Source: Vampirovibrio chlorellavorus
GTDB lineage: Bacteria > Cyanobacteriota > Vampirovibrionia > Vampirovibrionales > Vampirovibrionaceae
NCBI GenBank assembly: GCA_003149345.1
Contig: QFWI01000031.1
Location: forward strand, 62,001-126,000
Direction of reading: 5' to 3'
DNA: 64,000 nucleotides
Shown: positions 20,567 through 28,900 of the stretch, piece by piece
How the letters are laid out: each line of letters starts with the position of its first letter
Numbering within the stretch: the first letter of the stretch is position 1
Position numbers and translations under genes: made by a program
Notes under the pieces: model-generated
What the model was told of the DNA's origin: nothing
Seen by the model: only the letters and a program-made list of their open reading frames with translations
The model's database searches: none

Positions 20567-20911
20567 ATGCGTCGCTTCTTCACTGAGCCGAATCCCCGTT
20601 TAAAATTGGCCGCCGCCTTGTCGATCAGCCTGCTTTGCCTGGTTGCGCTCCGCCTGCCCGCCATGGCCGATTGCAAAACCCATTACGAGCAATCGGTACA
20701 ATTACTGGATGAGAGTTTGCAAAAGAGCAAGGAACCCAATACCAAAACAGATGCCGATGCCTTTGAAGTCAGTTTCAAGGAAGCCGTCAAGAAGCTACAA
20801 AGCGACAAATGTATGCCAGAACTGATGAACCTGATTCAACACATTCAGACTGAACAGCAAAAGCATCCCCGAACCTCGCAAAACAACAAACCCACTCCCA
20901 TTGTCGATTAG
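20567..20911 (+). CDS. Small secreted protein with two cysteines
   Basis: Unrecognised 114-residue protein. A signal peptide (LKLAAALSISLLCLVALRLPAMA) ends at AMA before DCKTHYEQSVQLLDE. The mature ~80 residues are helical and charged, with two cysteines (ADCKTHY and SDKCMPEL) that could form a disulfide. It sits 71 bp after folP and ahead of the flagellin array; no SD is evident before the ATG at 20567 or the in-frame TTG at 20561. Confidence 0.55.
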   Translation: MRRFFTEPNPRLKLAAALSISLLCLVALRLPAMADCKTHYEQSVQLLDESLQKSKEPNTKTDADAFEVSFKEAVKKLQSDKCMPELMNLIQHIQTEQQKHPRTSQNNKPTPIVD

Positions 20912-20944
20912 TAACCGCTCACCGGTTCGCACAATTTCTGCCCC

Positions 20945-20978
20945 AAAAAACAAACGACCCGGCTTGTGACCGGATCGT
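20945..20978 (-). terminator. Terminator of flagellin gene 1
   Basis: In minus-strand sense GATCCGG-TCACAAG-CCGGGTC (one G-T wobble) is followed by GTTTGTTTTTT, about 45 bp beyond the stop codon. Confidence 0.8.
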
Positions 20979-21020
20979 CTGCCTGAAGGGTTCGAGTCGC
21001 CCTTACCCGGAACGGACTGT

Positions 21021-21860
21021 CTAGCCTCGCAGCAACTGGAGGGCCAACTGCGGGGCCTGGTTGGCCTGGGCCAGCATAGCCTGGGACGCCTGCTGCAAGA
21101 TCTGGTTTCGGGCCAGACTGGCGCTTTCCGCCGCCACATCCACGTTTCGGACTCTTGACTCCGAAGCCGAGGTATTTTCCACGTTGGTGGCCAGGTTTTG
21201 CGCCGTGTATTCCAATCGGTTGGTAAAAGCCCCTAGCTTTCCACGGGCGGCATTCAAGTCATCCAGGGCCGTATCCAGCAGGGAAATAGCACTCTGGGCC
21301 GCGCTGTGATTATCCAGGGTGGCAGAGGCGATCCCCAGGGTGCTGGCCGTCACGTCCACCAGAGCGCTCGTGATATCTAGGTCATCGGCGTTGCCCCCCT
21401 GATTGGCCGTAATCTGTAACACCAGGTTGGCCGGGCTGCTGGCGTCCAGCAAGTGAATGCCGTTGAACTGGGCGGCCTGGGCCATCTGGGTGATGCCGGA
21501 AGCAAGGGAGTTAAACTCAATCTGCATGGCGGAGCGCTGAGCGGTGCTGTAAGTATCGTTGGCCGCCTGCACCGCCAGTTCCCGCATCCGCTGCACGGCG
21601 TCGGTAATAGCCTGATAGGTTCCATCGGCGATGTTCAGCATGTTGATGCCATCCTGAACGTTGTCCAACGCTTTCTGGGAACCGCGGATCTGGGCCCGCA
21701 ATTTCTCGGAGACCTGCAAGCCGGCGGCGTCATCGCCCGCCCGGTTAATACGATACCCGGAGGCCAGCTTTTCCATGGTTTTACCCAGGGCACTGGTGTT
21801 ATTGTTCAAGTACCGCTGTGCGTTTAAGGATGAAACGTTGGTGTTGACGACTAAAGGCAT
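21021..21860 (-). CDS. fliC: Flagellin, array copy 1
   Basis: Flagellar filament subunit of 279 residues. The N-terminal D0/D1 part runs from MPLVVNTNVSSLNAQRYL through LASGYRINRAGDDAAGLQVSEKLRAQIRG. The C-terminal part carries LGAFTNRLEYTAQNLATNVENTSASESRVRN and ends in LLQ-type helix residues (QLALQLLRG). Only a short variable centre (around 140-190) separates them, so there is no D2/D3 outer domain. GATGAGGAGTTA precedes the ATG. Transcription should start from a sigma-28-like promoter about 190 bp upstream and end at the hairpin behind the stop. Its C-terminal 60 residues are almost identical to copies 2-4. Confidence 0.98.
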   Translation of the reverse strand: MPLVVNTNVSSLNAQRYLNNNTSALGKTMEKLASGYRINRAGDDAAGLQVSEKLRAQIRGSQKALDNVQDGINMLNIADGTYQAITDAVQRMRELAVQAANDTYSTAQRSAMQIEFNSLASGITQMAQAAQFNGIHLLDASSPANLVLQITANQGGNADDLDITSALVDVTASTLGIASATLDNHSAAQSAISLLDTALDDLNAARGKLGAFTNRLEYTAQNLATNVENTSASESRVRNVDVAAESASLARNQILQQASQAMLAQANQAPQLALQLLRG

Positions 21861-22046
21861 GGAAGTAACTCCTCATCTTTTATACACTCATCAAAGCCAG
21901 CCATAAAACAGCAAGCTTCGCTTTGCCCACAGCCCAGTCCTTGGCCAAGACAAAGGTTTAAATCAAAATCCCAAGTTTCGTGTGAAGGTAATAAACGGAA
22001 TTCAGACCGCACTCCTTTAAAAAGCCCAGTTTGAGTTCTGTTTCTC

Positions 22047-22104
22047 CTATCGGAAGCCTAGTCCAAAAACTTTAAAGACCATCCGTAATCTCCACTTTAT
22101 GGAG
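22047..22104 (-). promoter_or_regulatory. Sigma-28-like promoter plus palindrome, flagellin 1
   Basis: In minus-strand order: palindrome CTCC-N7-GGAG (22104-22090), 15 bp, TAAAGTTT whose TAAA is 22074-22071, 16 bp, and TCCGATAG (22054-22047). This resembles the flagellar consensus TAAA-N15-GCCGATAA. The leader to the start codon is about 185 nt. Confidence 0.75.
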
Positions 22105-22295
22105 TAGTCTAGAGCGACCAGCCTAAAAAAATAATCGGGGCCATAAGGCCTTGCTGAAACCTTTTTGCCTCAAACGCCTTACTCCATTCAGGAACATTGT
22201 TTAGAGGAGACGCAGGGGAGATCCATGGGCATTGCCTCCTCCCGATACAGTAGACTCGAACGAGTAGACCCAAACAATACCCCCCCCCAAGACAC

Positions 22296-22321
22296 GAAGA
22301 CCCGGCCGAAGCCGGGTCTTC
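22296..22321 (-). terminator. Hairpin after flagellin gene 2
   Basis: GAAGACCCGGC-CGAA-GCCGGGTCTTC is a perfect 11-bp stem, 57 bp beyond the stop. The T-tract on the minus strand is poor (GTGTCTT), and a run of nine C lies next to it. Confidence 0.6.
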
Positions 22322-22377
22322 TGACTTTGTTGGACGTTTTATGACTTTGCGGAACCAGTCGCGTCCAATCTTTAAGG

Positions 22378-23208
22378 CTACCCTCGCAGCAACTGGAGGG
22401 CCAACTGCGGAGCCTGGTTGGCCTGGGCCAACATGGCCTGAGAAGCCTGCTGCAATATCTGGTTTCGGGCCAGACTGGCGCTTTCCGCCGCCACATCCAC
22501 GTTGCGCACCCTCGATTCCGAAGCCGAGGTATTTTCCACGTTGGTAGCCAGGTTTTGCGCCGTATATTCCAACCGGTTGGTAAAGGCGCCTAATCGACCC
22601 CGGGCCGCGTTGATATCATCCAGTGCCGAATCCAGTGTTTGAATGGCGGTTTGCGCACTGGCATGGGAGAGCATAGAGCCAGCCAGGGCCACACTGGTAA
22701 TATCAATCAGGGCGCTCACCACATCGAGATCATCGGCATTGCCCCCCTGGTTGGCCGTGATTTGCAAATTCAGGTTGGCGGGCGTACTGGCGTCCAGCAA
22801 ATGAATGCCGTTGAACTGAGCGGCTTGAGCCATCTGACTGATCCCGGAAGCCAGAGAGTCATACTCAATCTGCATGGCGGATCGCTGGGCGGAGCTGTAG
22901 GTATCGTTGGCCGCCTGCACGGCCAGTTCCCGCATCCGCTGCACGGCGTCGGTAATAGATTGGTAGGCGCCATCGGCAATGTTCAGCAGGTTGATACCAT
23001 CCTGAACGTTATCCAGTGCTTTCTGCGAACCCCGGATCTGGGCCCGCAGTTTTTCGGATACCTGCAACCCGGCGGCGTCATCGCCAGCCCGGTTAATCCG
23101 ATACCCGGAGGCCAGCTTTTCCATGGTCTTGCCCAGGGCAGTGGTATTGTTGGTTAAATACCGCTGGGCGTTGATTGATGAAACGTTAGTATTCACGACT
23201 AAAGGCAT
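22378..23208 (-). CDS. fliC: Flagellin, array copy 2
   Basis: Filament subunit of 276 residues, the shortest in the array. Its N-terminus is MPLVVNTNVSSINAQRYLTNNTTALG and its C-terminus ends LALQLLRG. The variable centre differs from copy 1 by deletion around SALIDITSVALAGSMLSH. The SD is AGGAGTCACTTCG before the ATG. The gene has its own composite promoter, a ~200-nt leader containing three 14-bp GTGTGATT repeats (23303, 23317, 23331), and a hairpin behind it. Confidence 0.98.
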   Translation of the reverse strand: MPLVVNTNVSSINAQRYLTNNTTALGKTMEKLASGYRINRAGDDAAGLQVSEKLRAQIRGSQKALDNVQDGINLLNIADGAYQSITDAVQRMRELAVQAANDTYSSAQRSAMQIEYDSLASGISQMAQAAQFNGIHLLDASTPANLNLQITANQGGNADDLDVVSALIDITSVALAGSMLSHASAQTAIQTLDSALDDINAARGRLGAFTNRLEYTAQNLATNVENTSASESRVRNVDVAAESASLARNQILQQASQAMLAQANQAPQLALQLLRG

Positions 23209-23407
23209 CGAAGTGACTCCTCTTTTTTCAATTGACGCTGCCTACCGAACAGAAGCAAGCAACGCGCTCCTCCCGAAATCATCCTGTTTTGGGAAAGAAG
23301 CCAGTGTGATTTATTTCGTGTGATTCAGAACGTGTGATTCAGGAATGGGTGACAAGAAACGCGAATACGCATCTCCTGTCCAAGGTGGATATTCACGCCT
23401 GTCTCTC

Positions 23408-23465
23408 CTATCGGTGGCGTACACCAAATACTTTAAACAAATCGGCAAATCTCCCCCGCACGGAG
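23408..23465 (-). promoter_or_regulatory. Sigma-28-like promoter plus palindrome, flagellin 2
   Basis: In minus-strand order: CTCC-N7-GGAG palindrome (23465-23451), 15 bp, TAAA (23435-23432), 16 bp, ACCGATAG (23415-23408). Spacings are identical to those at flagellin 1. Confidence 0.75.
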
Positions 23466-23638
23466 GAGAAACACGATCGCCTCCAGCGCTGACCAGCGCT
23501 TTCAAACAAAGTCACTGAGCGCGTTTGGAGGAAAGTCTACCGCTTTAAACATCCAATCCTTCAAATGCATGAGTGGAAGTTCCTCTTGATAAAAACCATT
23601 CTGCCTGTTCGGTTCGTGTCGGTTAGATTCGCAGTTCT

Positions 23639-23669
23639 AAAAAAAAAGACCTGGCCAAAGCCAGGTCTT
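23639..23669 (-). terminator. Terminator of flagellin gene 3
   Basis: In minus-strand sense GACCTGGC-TTTG-GCCAGGTC is followed by nine T. This is a textbook intrinsic terminator about 80 bp beyond the stop. Confidence 0.92.
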
Positions 23670-23749
23670 CCAGTCGAGGAGTGAGTGATCGCCAGAAGCC
23701 GTTCCGGCGGAATCCTCGGTCCTTTAGTGAATCAAGAAAAGGAGTTAAT

Positions 23750-24592
23750 TTAGCCTCGTAGTAACTGTAAGGCCAACTGCGGAGCCTGGTTGGCCTGGGC
23801 CAACATGGCTTGAGACGCCTGCTGGAGTATCTGGTTTCGGGCCAGACTGGCGCTTTCCGCTGCCACGTCCACGTTGCGCACCCTCGATTCCGAGGCCGAG
23901 GTATTTTCCACGTTGGTGGCCAGGTTCTGCGCCGTATATTCCAATCGGTTGGTGTAAGCGCCCAATTGGCCCCGGGCCGCGTTCAAGTCGTCAATGGCCG
24001 TGTCCAGCAGGGCAATGGCGCTTTGCGCCGCGCTATGGCCACTTAACAAACCGTCAGCAATGGTACTGGCAATTCCGGTCACATCAATCAGGGCGCTGGA
24101 GACATCCAGATCATCGGCATTCCCCCCCTGGTTGGCCGTAATTTGCAAGTTGATACCACTGGCCGCGTCAGTACCGTTCAGCAATTTAATCCCGTTGAAC
24201 TGAGCGGCCTCGGCCATCTGGATAATCCCGGAGGCCAGGGAGTCATACTCAATCTGCATGGCCGATCGCTGGGCGCTACTATACGTATCGTTGGCCGCCT
24301 GCACGGCCAGTTCCCGCATCCGCTGCACGGCGTCGGTAATGGATTGGTAAGCCCCATCGGCGATGTTCAGCAGGTTGATACCATCCTGAACGTTGTCCAG
24401 CGCTTTTTGAGAACCCCGGATTTGGGCCCGCAGTTTTTCGGACACCTGCAAGCCAGCGGCGTCATCGCCCGCCCGGTTAATCCGATACCCGGAGGCCAGC
24501 TTTTCCATGGTTTTCCCGAGGGCAGCGGTATTGTTGGTTAAATATCGCTGGGCGTTAATGGAGGAAACGTTGGTATTCACAACTAAAGGCAT
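23750..24592 (-). CDS. fliC: Flagellin, array copy 3
   Basis: Filament subunit of 280 residues. The centre contains KLLNGTDAASGINLQITANQ and a SALIDVTGIASTIADGLLSGHSA segment that differs from copies 1 and 2; the D0/D1 ends are nearly identical to theirs. The ATG at 24592 is preferred because GGAGT lies 4 nt upstream and because all paralogues begin MPL; an in-frame GTG two codons earlier also exists. The promoter is about 213 bp upstream and a strong terminator follows. Confidence 0.98.
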   Translation of the reverse strand: MPLVVNTNVSSINAQRYLTNNTAALGKTMEKLASGYRINRAGDDAAGLQVSEKLRAQIRGSQKALDNVQDGINLLNIADGAYQSITDAVQRMRELAVQAANDTYSSAQRSAMQIEYDSLASGIIQMAEAAQFNGIKLLNGTDAASGINLQITANQGGNADDLDVSSALIDVTGIASTIADGLLSGHSAAQSAIALLDTAIDDLNAARGQLGAYTNRLEYTAQNLATNVENTSASESRVRNVDVAAESASLARNQILQQASQAMLAQANQAPQLALQLLRG

Positions 24593-24804
24593 AAGCACTC
24601 CTTTGATTGGTCAAACAAGCAAAAACCATCGTGCCTCCACCGCATTCAGTGGCACAACACGTCGCGCCCCGGAATCAATCCCTTATTCCGAACGCCGGGT
24701 TTTTGTCAGGGTCATTCGTGTGATTCGTGTGAGACATTCATTGAGCATTACTAACCTGAATACCGAGTAGGCGCTCAGGCGACCTGAAACTGTATCCAAA
24801 TCTG

Positions 24805-24862
24805 GTGTCGGCAATCTACATTAAATCCTTGAATCTTTTTGTAAAAACTCCTTCGTTCGGAG
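24805..24862 (-). promoter_or_regulatory. Sigma-28-like promoter plus palindrome, flagellin 3
   Basis: In minus-strand order: CTCC-N7-GGAG (24862-24848), 15 bp, TCAA (24832-24829), 16 bp, GCCGACAC (24812-24805). The boxes are weaker matches, but the 58-bp geometry equals that of flagellins 1 and 2, which is why I accept it. Confidence 0.65.
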
Positions 24863-25027
24863 GACAGGTATCGATCGCACCATGCCATGAAAGAGGAGCA
24901 AAAGCCTTTCGCCACAGTCATTTCAAGGTTTTCCAGGAATTAAACCGGACAGCGTATCTTTCCAGCAACCACAGGAGTCTCCCCGAACCAACTCCGTCCC
25001 CTAACGTAAACCCATTGATGGAAAACA

Positions 25028-25058
25028 CTCAAGACCCAGCATCATGCCAGGTCTTGAG
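25028..25058 (-). terminator. Hairpin after flagellin gene 4
   Basis: CTCAAGACC pairs with GGTCTTGAG around a 13-nt loop, 67 bp beyond the stop. No T-tract follows on the minus strand, so it may be a weak terminator or a 3'-end stabiliser. Confidence 0.55.
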
Positions 25059-25124
25059 AAGGAGTTAATGAACGTGGCCTTGGGAAGCCGTTCCCGTTTC
25101 CACGATTTTTGTTGAGTGAGTGAT

Positions 25125-25964
25125 CTATCCTCTGAGTAACTGCAAGGCCAACTGCGGGGCCTGGTTGGCCTGGGCCAACATGGCCTGGGAAGCCTGCTGA
25201 AGAATCTGGTTTCGGGCCAGGCTGGCGCTCTCCATGGCCACATCCACGTTACGCACCCGCGATTCCGAGGCCGAGGTGTTCTCGATATTGGTGGCCAGGT
25301 TCTGTGCCGTGTACTCCAGTCGATTGACAAAGGCGCCCAACTTTCCACGGGCCGCGTTCACAGTATCCAAAGCCGCATCCAGTGTGGCAATGGCACTTTG
25401 GGCGGCACTATGACTACTCAAATCGCCAGCGGTCGTCAGCGTGGCGGAGGTCATATCGGCCAGGGCGCTGCTGATATCCAACTGATCGGCATCGCTGCCC
25501 TGATTGGCGGTAATTTGTAAAGACAAGCCGCTGGCCGCATCGGTGCCGTCCAGCAAATTAATCCCGTTGAACTGGGCCGCCTGCGCCATCTGGGTGATAC
25601 CAGACGCCAAGGAGTTATACTCAATCTGCAAGGCCGATCGCTGGGCGGAGCTGTAGGTATCGTTGGCCGCCTGTACCGCCAGTTCCCGCATACGCTGCAA
25701 GGAATCGGTAATGGCCTGGTAGGTTCCATCGGCGATGTTCAGCATGTTCAAGCCATCCTGAACGTTATCCAAGGCTTTCTGGGAACCCCGGATCTGGGCT
25801 CTCAGTTTTTCGGATACTTGCAGCCCGGCGGCGTCATCGCCAGCCCGGTTAATCCGATACCCGGAGGCCAGCTTTTCCATGGTTTTACCCAGGGAAGCGG
25901 TGTTGTTACTTAAATAGCGCTGGGCATTCAGCGAAGAAACGTTGGTATTGATTACTAAAGGCAT
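25125..25964 (-). CDS. fliC: Flagellin, array copy 4
   Basis: Filament subunit of 279 residues beginning MPLVINTNVSSLNAQRYLSNNTASLG and ending LALQLLRG. The centre reads NLLDGTDAASGLSLQITANQGSDADQLD. One helix position differs (ITDSLQRMRE in place of ITDAVQRMRE), and the C-terminal block has VAMESASLARN rather than VAAESASLARN. The SD is AGGAGTTACTTG. A sigma-28-like promoter lies about 207 bp upstream. Confidence 0.98.
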   Translation of the reverse strand: MPLVINTNVSSLNAQRYLSNNTASLGKTMEKLASGYRINRAGDDAAGLQVSEKLRAQIRGSQKALDNVQDGLNMLNIADGTYQAITDSLQRMRELAVQAANDTYSSAQRSALQIEYNSLASGITQMAQAAQFNGINLLDGTDAASGLSLQITANQGSDADQLDISSALADMTSATLTTAGDLSSHSAAQSAIATLDAALDTVNAARGKLGAFVNRLEYTAQNLATNIENTSASESRVRNVDVAMESASLARNQILQQASQAMLAQANQAPQLALQLLRG

Positions 25965-26170
25965 GGGTTCAAGTAACTCCTCTTATCTCATCAGAAATTG
26001 ACGCCCTGGAAGAGACACTTCCAAGCTGCGCTGCGTCCTGGGCAGATCCGTTGCCCGAACGCCAATTTCCCGGTCAGTTTTGTAAATTGCCTACTCTGGT
26101 AGGCCTTCTGGTAGCCGGTTCATAACCCCAGTGTCTCACTCAAACACTGTAGTATCGACTACAAATCTGC

Positions 26171-26230
26171 TTTCGACAGACTAAACCGGAAACTTTAGAG
26201 ACCGCTCCCAAACTCCTCCAGTCGGTGGAG
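26171..26230 (-). promoter_or_regulatory. Sigma-28-like promoter plus palindrome, flagellin 4
   Basis: In minus-strand order: GGAG-side palindrome (26230-26213; inner CTCC at 26216 gives N7, outer CTCC at 26213 keeps the 15-bp spacing), TAAAGTTT with TAAA at 26197-26194, 15 bp, TGTCGAAA (26178-26171). The -10 box is a weaker match. Confidence 0.6.
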
Positions 26231-26407
26231 CGCATGACTCCTGCAATTGGGGGAATCAACGGCGAAACCCCTTGAGTCGCCTACGTTCACCAAAACAGGA
26301 CAAACAAGCGTCCCGCACCACATGATGGAAACCAACCAAACGGGAGGTCATCCAAATGCCCTAGACTTTAAAAGGGAGCCTGTCATCCCGGTGCCCGGCA
26401 CCATGCC

Positions 26408-26438
26408 CAAAGGCCCCGAGCGATGCCCGGAGCCTTTG
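26408..26438 (-). terminator. Hairpin after flagellin gene 5
   Basis: CAAAGGCCCCG pairs imperfectly with CCGGAGCCTTTG (one mismatch), about 38 bp beyond the stop. Stem ends are A/T rich but there is no long T-tract. Confidence 0.5.
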
Positions 26439-26475
26439 ATCCCAGATGAAACGACCACGGTGTCCGTCCCCAGAT

Positions 26476-27315
26476 TTACCTCAACAAACTTAATGCAATC
26501 TGTGGGCTTTGATTGGCTTGGGCCAACATGGCCGAGGCCGCCTGCTGCAAGATCTGGTTTCGGGCCAGACTCGAGCTTTCCGCCGCCACATCCACGTTGC
26601 GCACCCTCGATTCCGAGGCCGAGGTGTTTTCGATATTGGTGGCCAGGTTTTGGGCGGTGTACTCCAGTCGGTTGGTGAAAGCCCCCAGACGCCCCCGGGC
26701 CGCGTTGATATCATCCAGGGCCGTATCCAGCGCGGCAATGGCTGACTGCGCCCCGTCATGATCCGCTAAACTCCCACCGGAGATGCCACTGGTAATGTCA
26801 TTAATGTCCAGCAAGCCCGATGAAATGTCCAGATCATCGGCAGTACCACCCTGGTTGGCCGTGATCTGCAACTTGATGCCACTGGCCGCATCGGTGCCGT
26901 CCAGCAAGTTGATGTCGTTGAACTGGGCCGCTTCAGCCATCTGGGTAATCCCAGATACTAGTGAATCATACTCCGTTTGCATGGCCGATCGCTGGGCAGT
27001 GCTGTAGGTATCGTTAGAAGCCTGCACCGCCAGTTCCCGCATCCGTTGCACGGCATCGGTAATGGTCTGCAATGCCCCGTCGGCGATGTTCAGCATGTTG
27101 ATGCCATCCTGAACGTTATCCAACGCTTTCTGAGACCCCCGAATCTGGGCCCGCAATTTCTCGGACACCTGCAAACCGGCGGCGTCGTCCCCGGCCCGGT
27201 TGATGCGATACCCGGAGGCCAGCTTTTCCATGGTTTTACCCAGCCCGCTGGTGTTATTCGTTAAGTAACGCTGGGCATTCATTGCCGCCACGTTCGTGTT
27301 TACAATTAATGGCAT
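26476..27315 (-). CDS. fliC: Flagellin, array copy 5
   Basis: Filament subunit of 279 residues that, with copy 6, forms a distinct subclass. The N-terminus is MPLIVNTNVAAMNAQRYLTNNTSGLG and the C-terminus ends AASAMLAQANQSPQIALSLLR without the final Gly of copies 1-4. The SD is AGGAGAAAAACTCA. Unlike the other copies, no sigma-28-like promoter is visible about 200 bp upstream, because that position lies inside copy 6. The 189-bp spacer instead holds a long stem (27405-27446) without a T-tract, so it may be transcribed by read-through from copy 6. Confidence 0.98.
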   Translation of the reverse strand: MPLIVNTNVAAMNAQRYLTNNTSGLGKTMEKLASGYRINRAGDDAAGLQVSEKLRAQIRGSQKALDNVQDGINMLNIADGALQTITDAVQRMRELAVQASNDTYSTAQRSAMQTEYDSLVSGITQMAEAAQFNDINLLDGTDAASGIKLQITANQGGTADDLDISSGLLDINDITSGISGGSLADHDGAQSAIAALDTALDDINAARGRLGAFTNRLEYTAQNLATNIENTSASESRVRNVDVAAESSSLARNQILQQAASAMLAQANQSPQIALSLLR

Positions 27316-27404
27316 TGAGTTTTTCTCCTATTCCGCTTGATTGAATAAAGCTCGGTCTAGGGGAAGGGCAAGGCTTCCATTGTCTTGCGGCCCTCCCGGG
27401 TGAC

Positions 27405-27446
27405 TGATCCTGGGGGCGACTTCTCATCAGATGCACCCCCGGATCA
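27405..27446 (-). other. Stem-loop between flagellin genes 6 and 5
   Basis: TGATCC-T-GGGGG pairs with CCCCC-GGATCA around a ~19-nt loop in the 189-bp spacer. It has no T-tract on the minus strand. It may attenuate, process or stabilise a bicistronic flagellin mRNA; the role is inferred. Confidence 0.5.
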
Positions 27447-27504
27447 GACGCGCTTATTCAAAACTGCCTATGGCTTTACCTACTTTTCTCAGGAACGCCC
27501 GGGC

Positions 27505-28341
27505 CTAACGCAATAGACTCAAGGCAATCTGTGGGCTCTGGTTGGCTTGCGCCAACATGGCCGAGGCCGCCTGCTGGAGTATCTGGTTTCGGGCCAGGTT
27601 GGAACTCTCAGAGGCCACATCCACGTTACGCACCCTCGATTCCGAGGCCGAGGTGTTTTCGATGTTGGTGGCCAGGTTCTGGGCCGTGTACTCCAGTCGG
27701 TTGGTAAAGGCCCCCAACTGGCCCCGGGCAGTATTGATGGTGTCAATGGCGTCATCCAGCACCGAAATGGCGCTTTGAGCCGCACTATGACTATCCAGGG
27801 TCGCGGAGGCAATCCCCAGGGTGCTGGCGGTCATATCCGACAGGGCGCTGGTTAAATCCAAATCATCGGCGTCGCCCCCCTGATTGGCCGTGATTTGAAT
27901 AAAGATATTGCTCGGACTACTGGCATCCAGCAGGTGAATGCCGTTGAACTGAGCGGCCTGAGCGATCTGGGTGATCCCGGAAGCCAGGGAGTCATACTCC
28001 GTCTGCATGGCGGATCGCTGGGCGGAGCTGTAGGTATCGTTGGCCGCCTGCACGGCCAGTTCCCGCATCCGCTGCACCGCATCGGTAATGGTCTGCATGG
28101 CCCCGTCGGCGATGTTCAGCATGTTGATGCCATCCTGAACGTTATCCAACGCTTTCTGGGAACCGCGAATCTGGGCCCGCAATTTCTCGGACACCTGCAA
28201 ACCGGCGGCGTCATCCCCAGCCCGGTTAATACGGTACCCGGAGGCCAGCTTTTCCATGGTTTTTCCCAAACCGGTAGTGTTACTGGTGAGATAACGCTGG
28301 GCATTCATTGCCGCCACGTTGGTATTCACGACTAATGGCAT
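27505..28341 (-). CDS. fliC: Flagellin, array copy 6
   Basis: Filament subunit of 278 residues, sister to copy 5 at both ends (MPLVVNTNVAAMNAQRYLTSNTTGLG and QSPQIALSLLR). Its centre (ASSPSNIFIQITANQGGDADDLDLTSALSDMTASTLGIASATLDSHSA when read in parts) is closer to copy 1, which suggests gene conversion among copies. The SD is AGGAGAACAATCAG. A sigma-28-like promoter without the palindrome lies about 220 bp upstream. Confidence 0.98.
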   Translation of the reverse strand: MPLVVNTNVAAMNAQRYLTSNTTGLGKTMEKLASGYRINRAGDDAAGLQVSEKLRAQIRGSQKALDNVQDGINMLNIADGAMQTITDAVQRMRELAVQAANDTYSSAQRSAMQTEYDSLASGITQIAQAAQFNGIHLLDASSPSNIFIQITANQGGDADDLDLTSALSDMTASTLGIASATLDSHSAAQSAISVLDDAIDTINTARGQLGAFTNRLEYTAQNLATNIENTSASESRVRNVDVASESSNLARNQILQQAASAMLAQANQSPQIALSLLR

Positions 28342-28560
28342 CTGATTGTTCTCCTATCCGTGGACACTAGCAGCTCACGATAATCCCCACAAGGCAAAAG
28401 CGAATCCAATGCCACGGCCTGCCCAGCATGGGGCAACCGAAGCAACAGAGTCCCTTCATTGCGGGGATGGTGAGTGAGTGAGTGACTAACTACGTGCTTG
28501 AAGTGTGATTCGTCCTGGCATCAATCTCCATCGCATGATGGAAATTCATACCTGTGCCTC

Positions 28561-28588
28561 CTATCGGTAGCGGAGATTTAAAACTTGA
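28561..28588 (-). promoter_or_regulatory. Sigma-28-like promoter, flagellin 6
   Basis: In minus-strand order: TCAAGTTT with TCAA at 28588-28585, 16 bp, ACCGATAG (28568-28561). The CTCC-N7-GGAG palindrome found at copies 1-4 is absent at the expected position. The leader carries one GTGTGATTC motif (28503-28511, plus strand). Confidence 0.65.
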
Positions 28589-28900
28589 GGGTTTAAAAAA
28601 ACAGAATTGTGATCAATGCCTGCAAACCTTGACTGCGCCTGCTAAAACAGGCATTAATATATATTAACAAAACACAAAGCAGATACAAAACCTCACAACT
28701 GCTACTACCGCTAAGGATCGATGGCCTATGACCCTCTGCCTTCCACGATGCTGCATGCCCTGACTCTGAAAGCCTCATCCCGCCATGGCCAACAGGGGCA
28801 AAAGACTGGCCGGATGGCCGGGTCGATCACGATTCCCTAAAAACACTAAAAATCAAAAACACTCGGTGATGATAACGGGGATGTCTCAGGCTCATTGTCC

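Noticed and set aside
20985..21010. GGGTTCGAGTC, resembling a tRNA T-arm downstream of flagellin 1
   Set aside because: The stem mispairs next to the loop and there is no cloverleaf; the neighbouring hairpin with T-tract is a better terminator.
22280..22288. Nine-C run behind flagellin 2
   Set aside because: It lies outside coding sequence beyond the terminator hairpin, so slippage there would have no clear effect.
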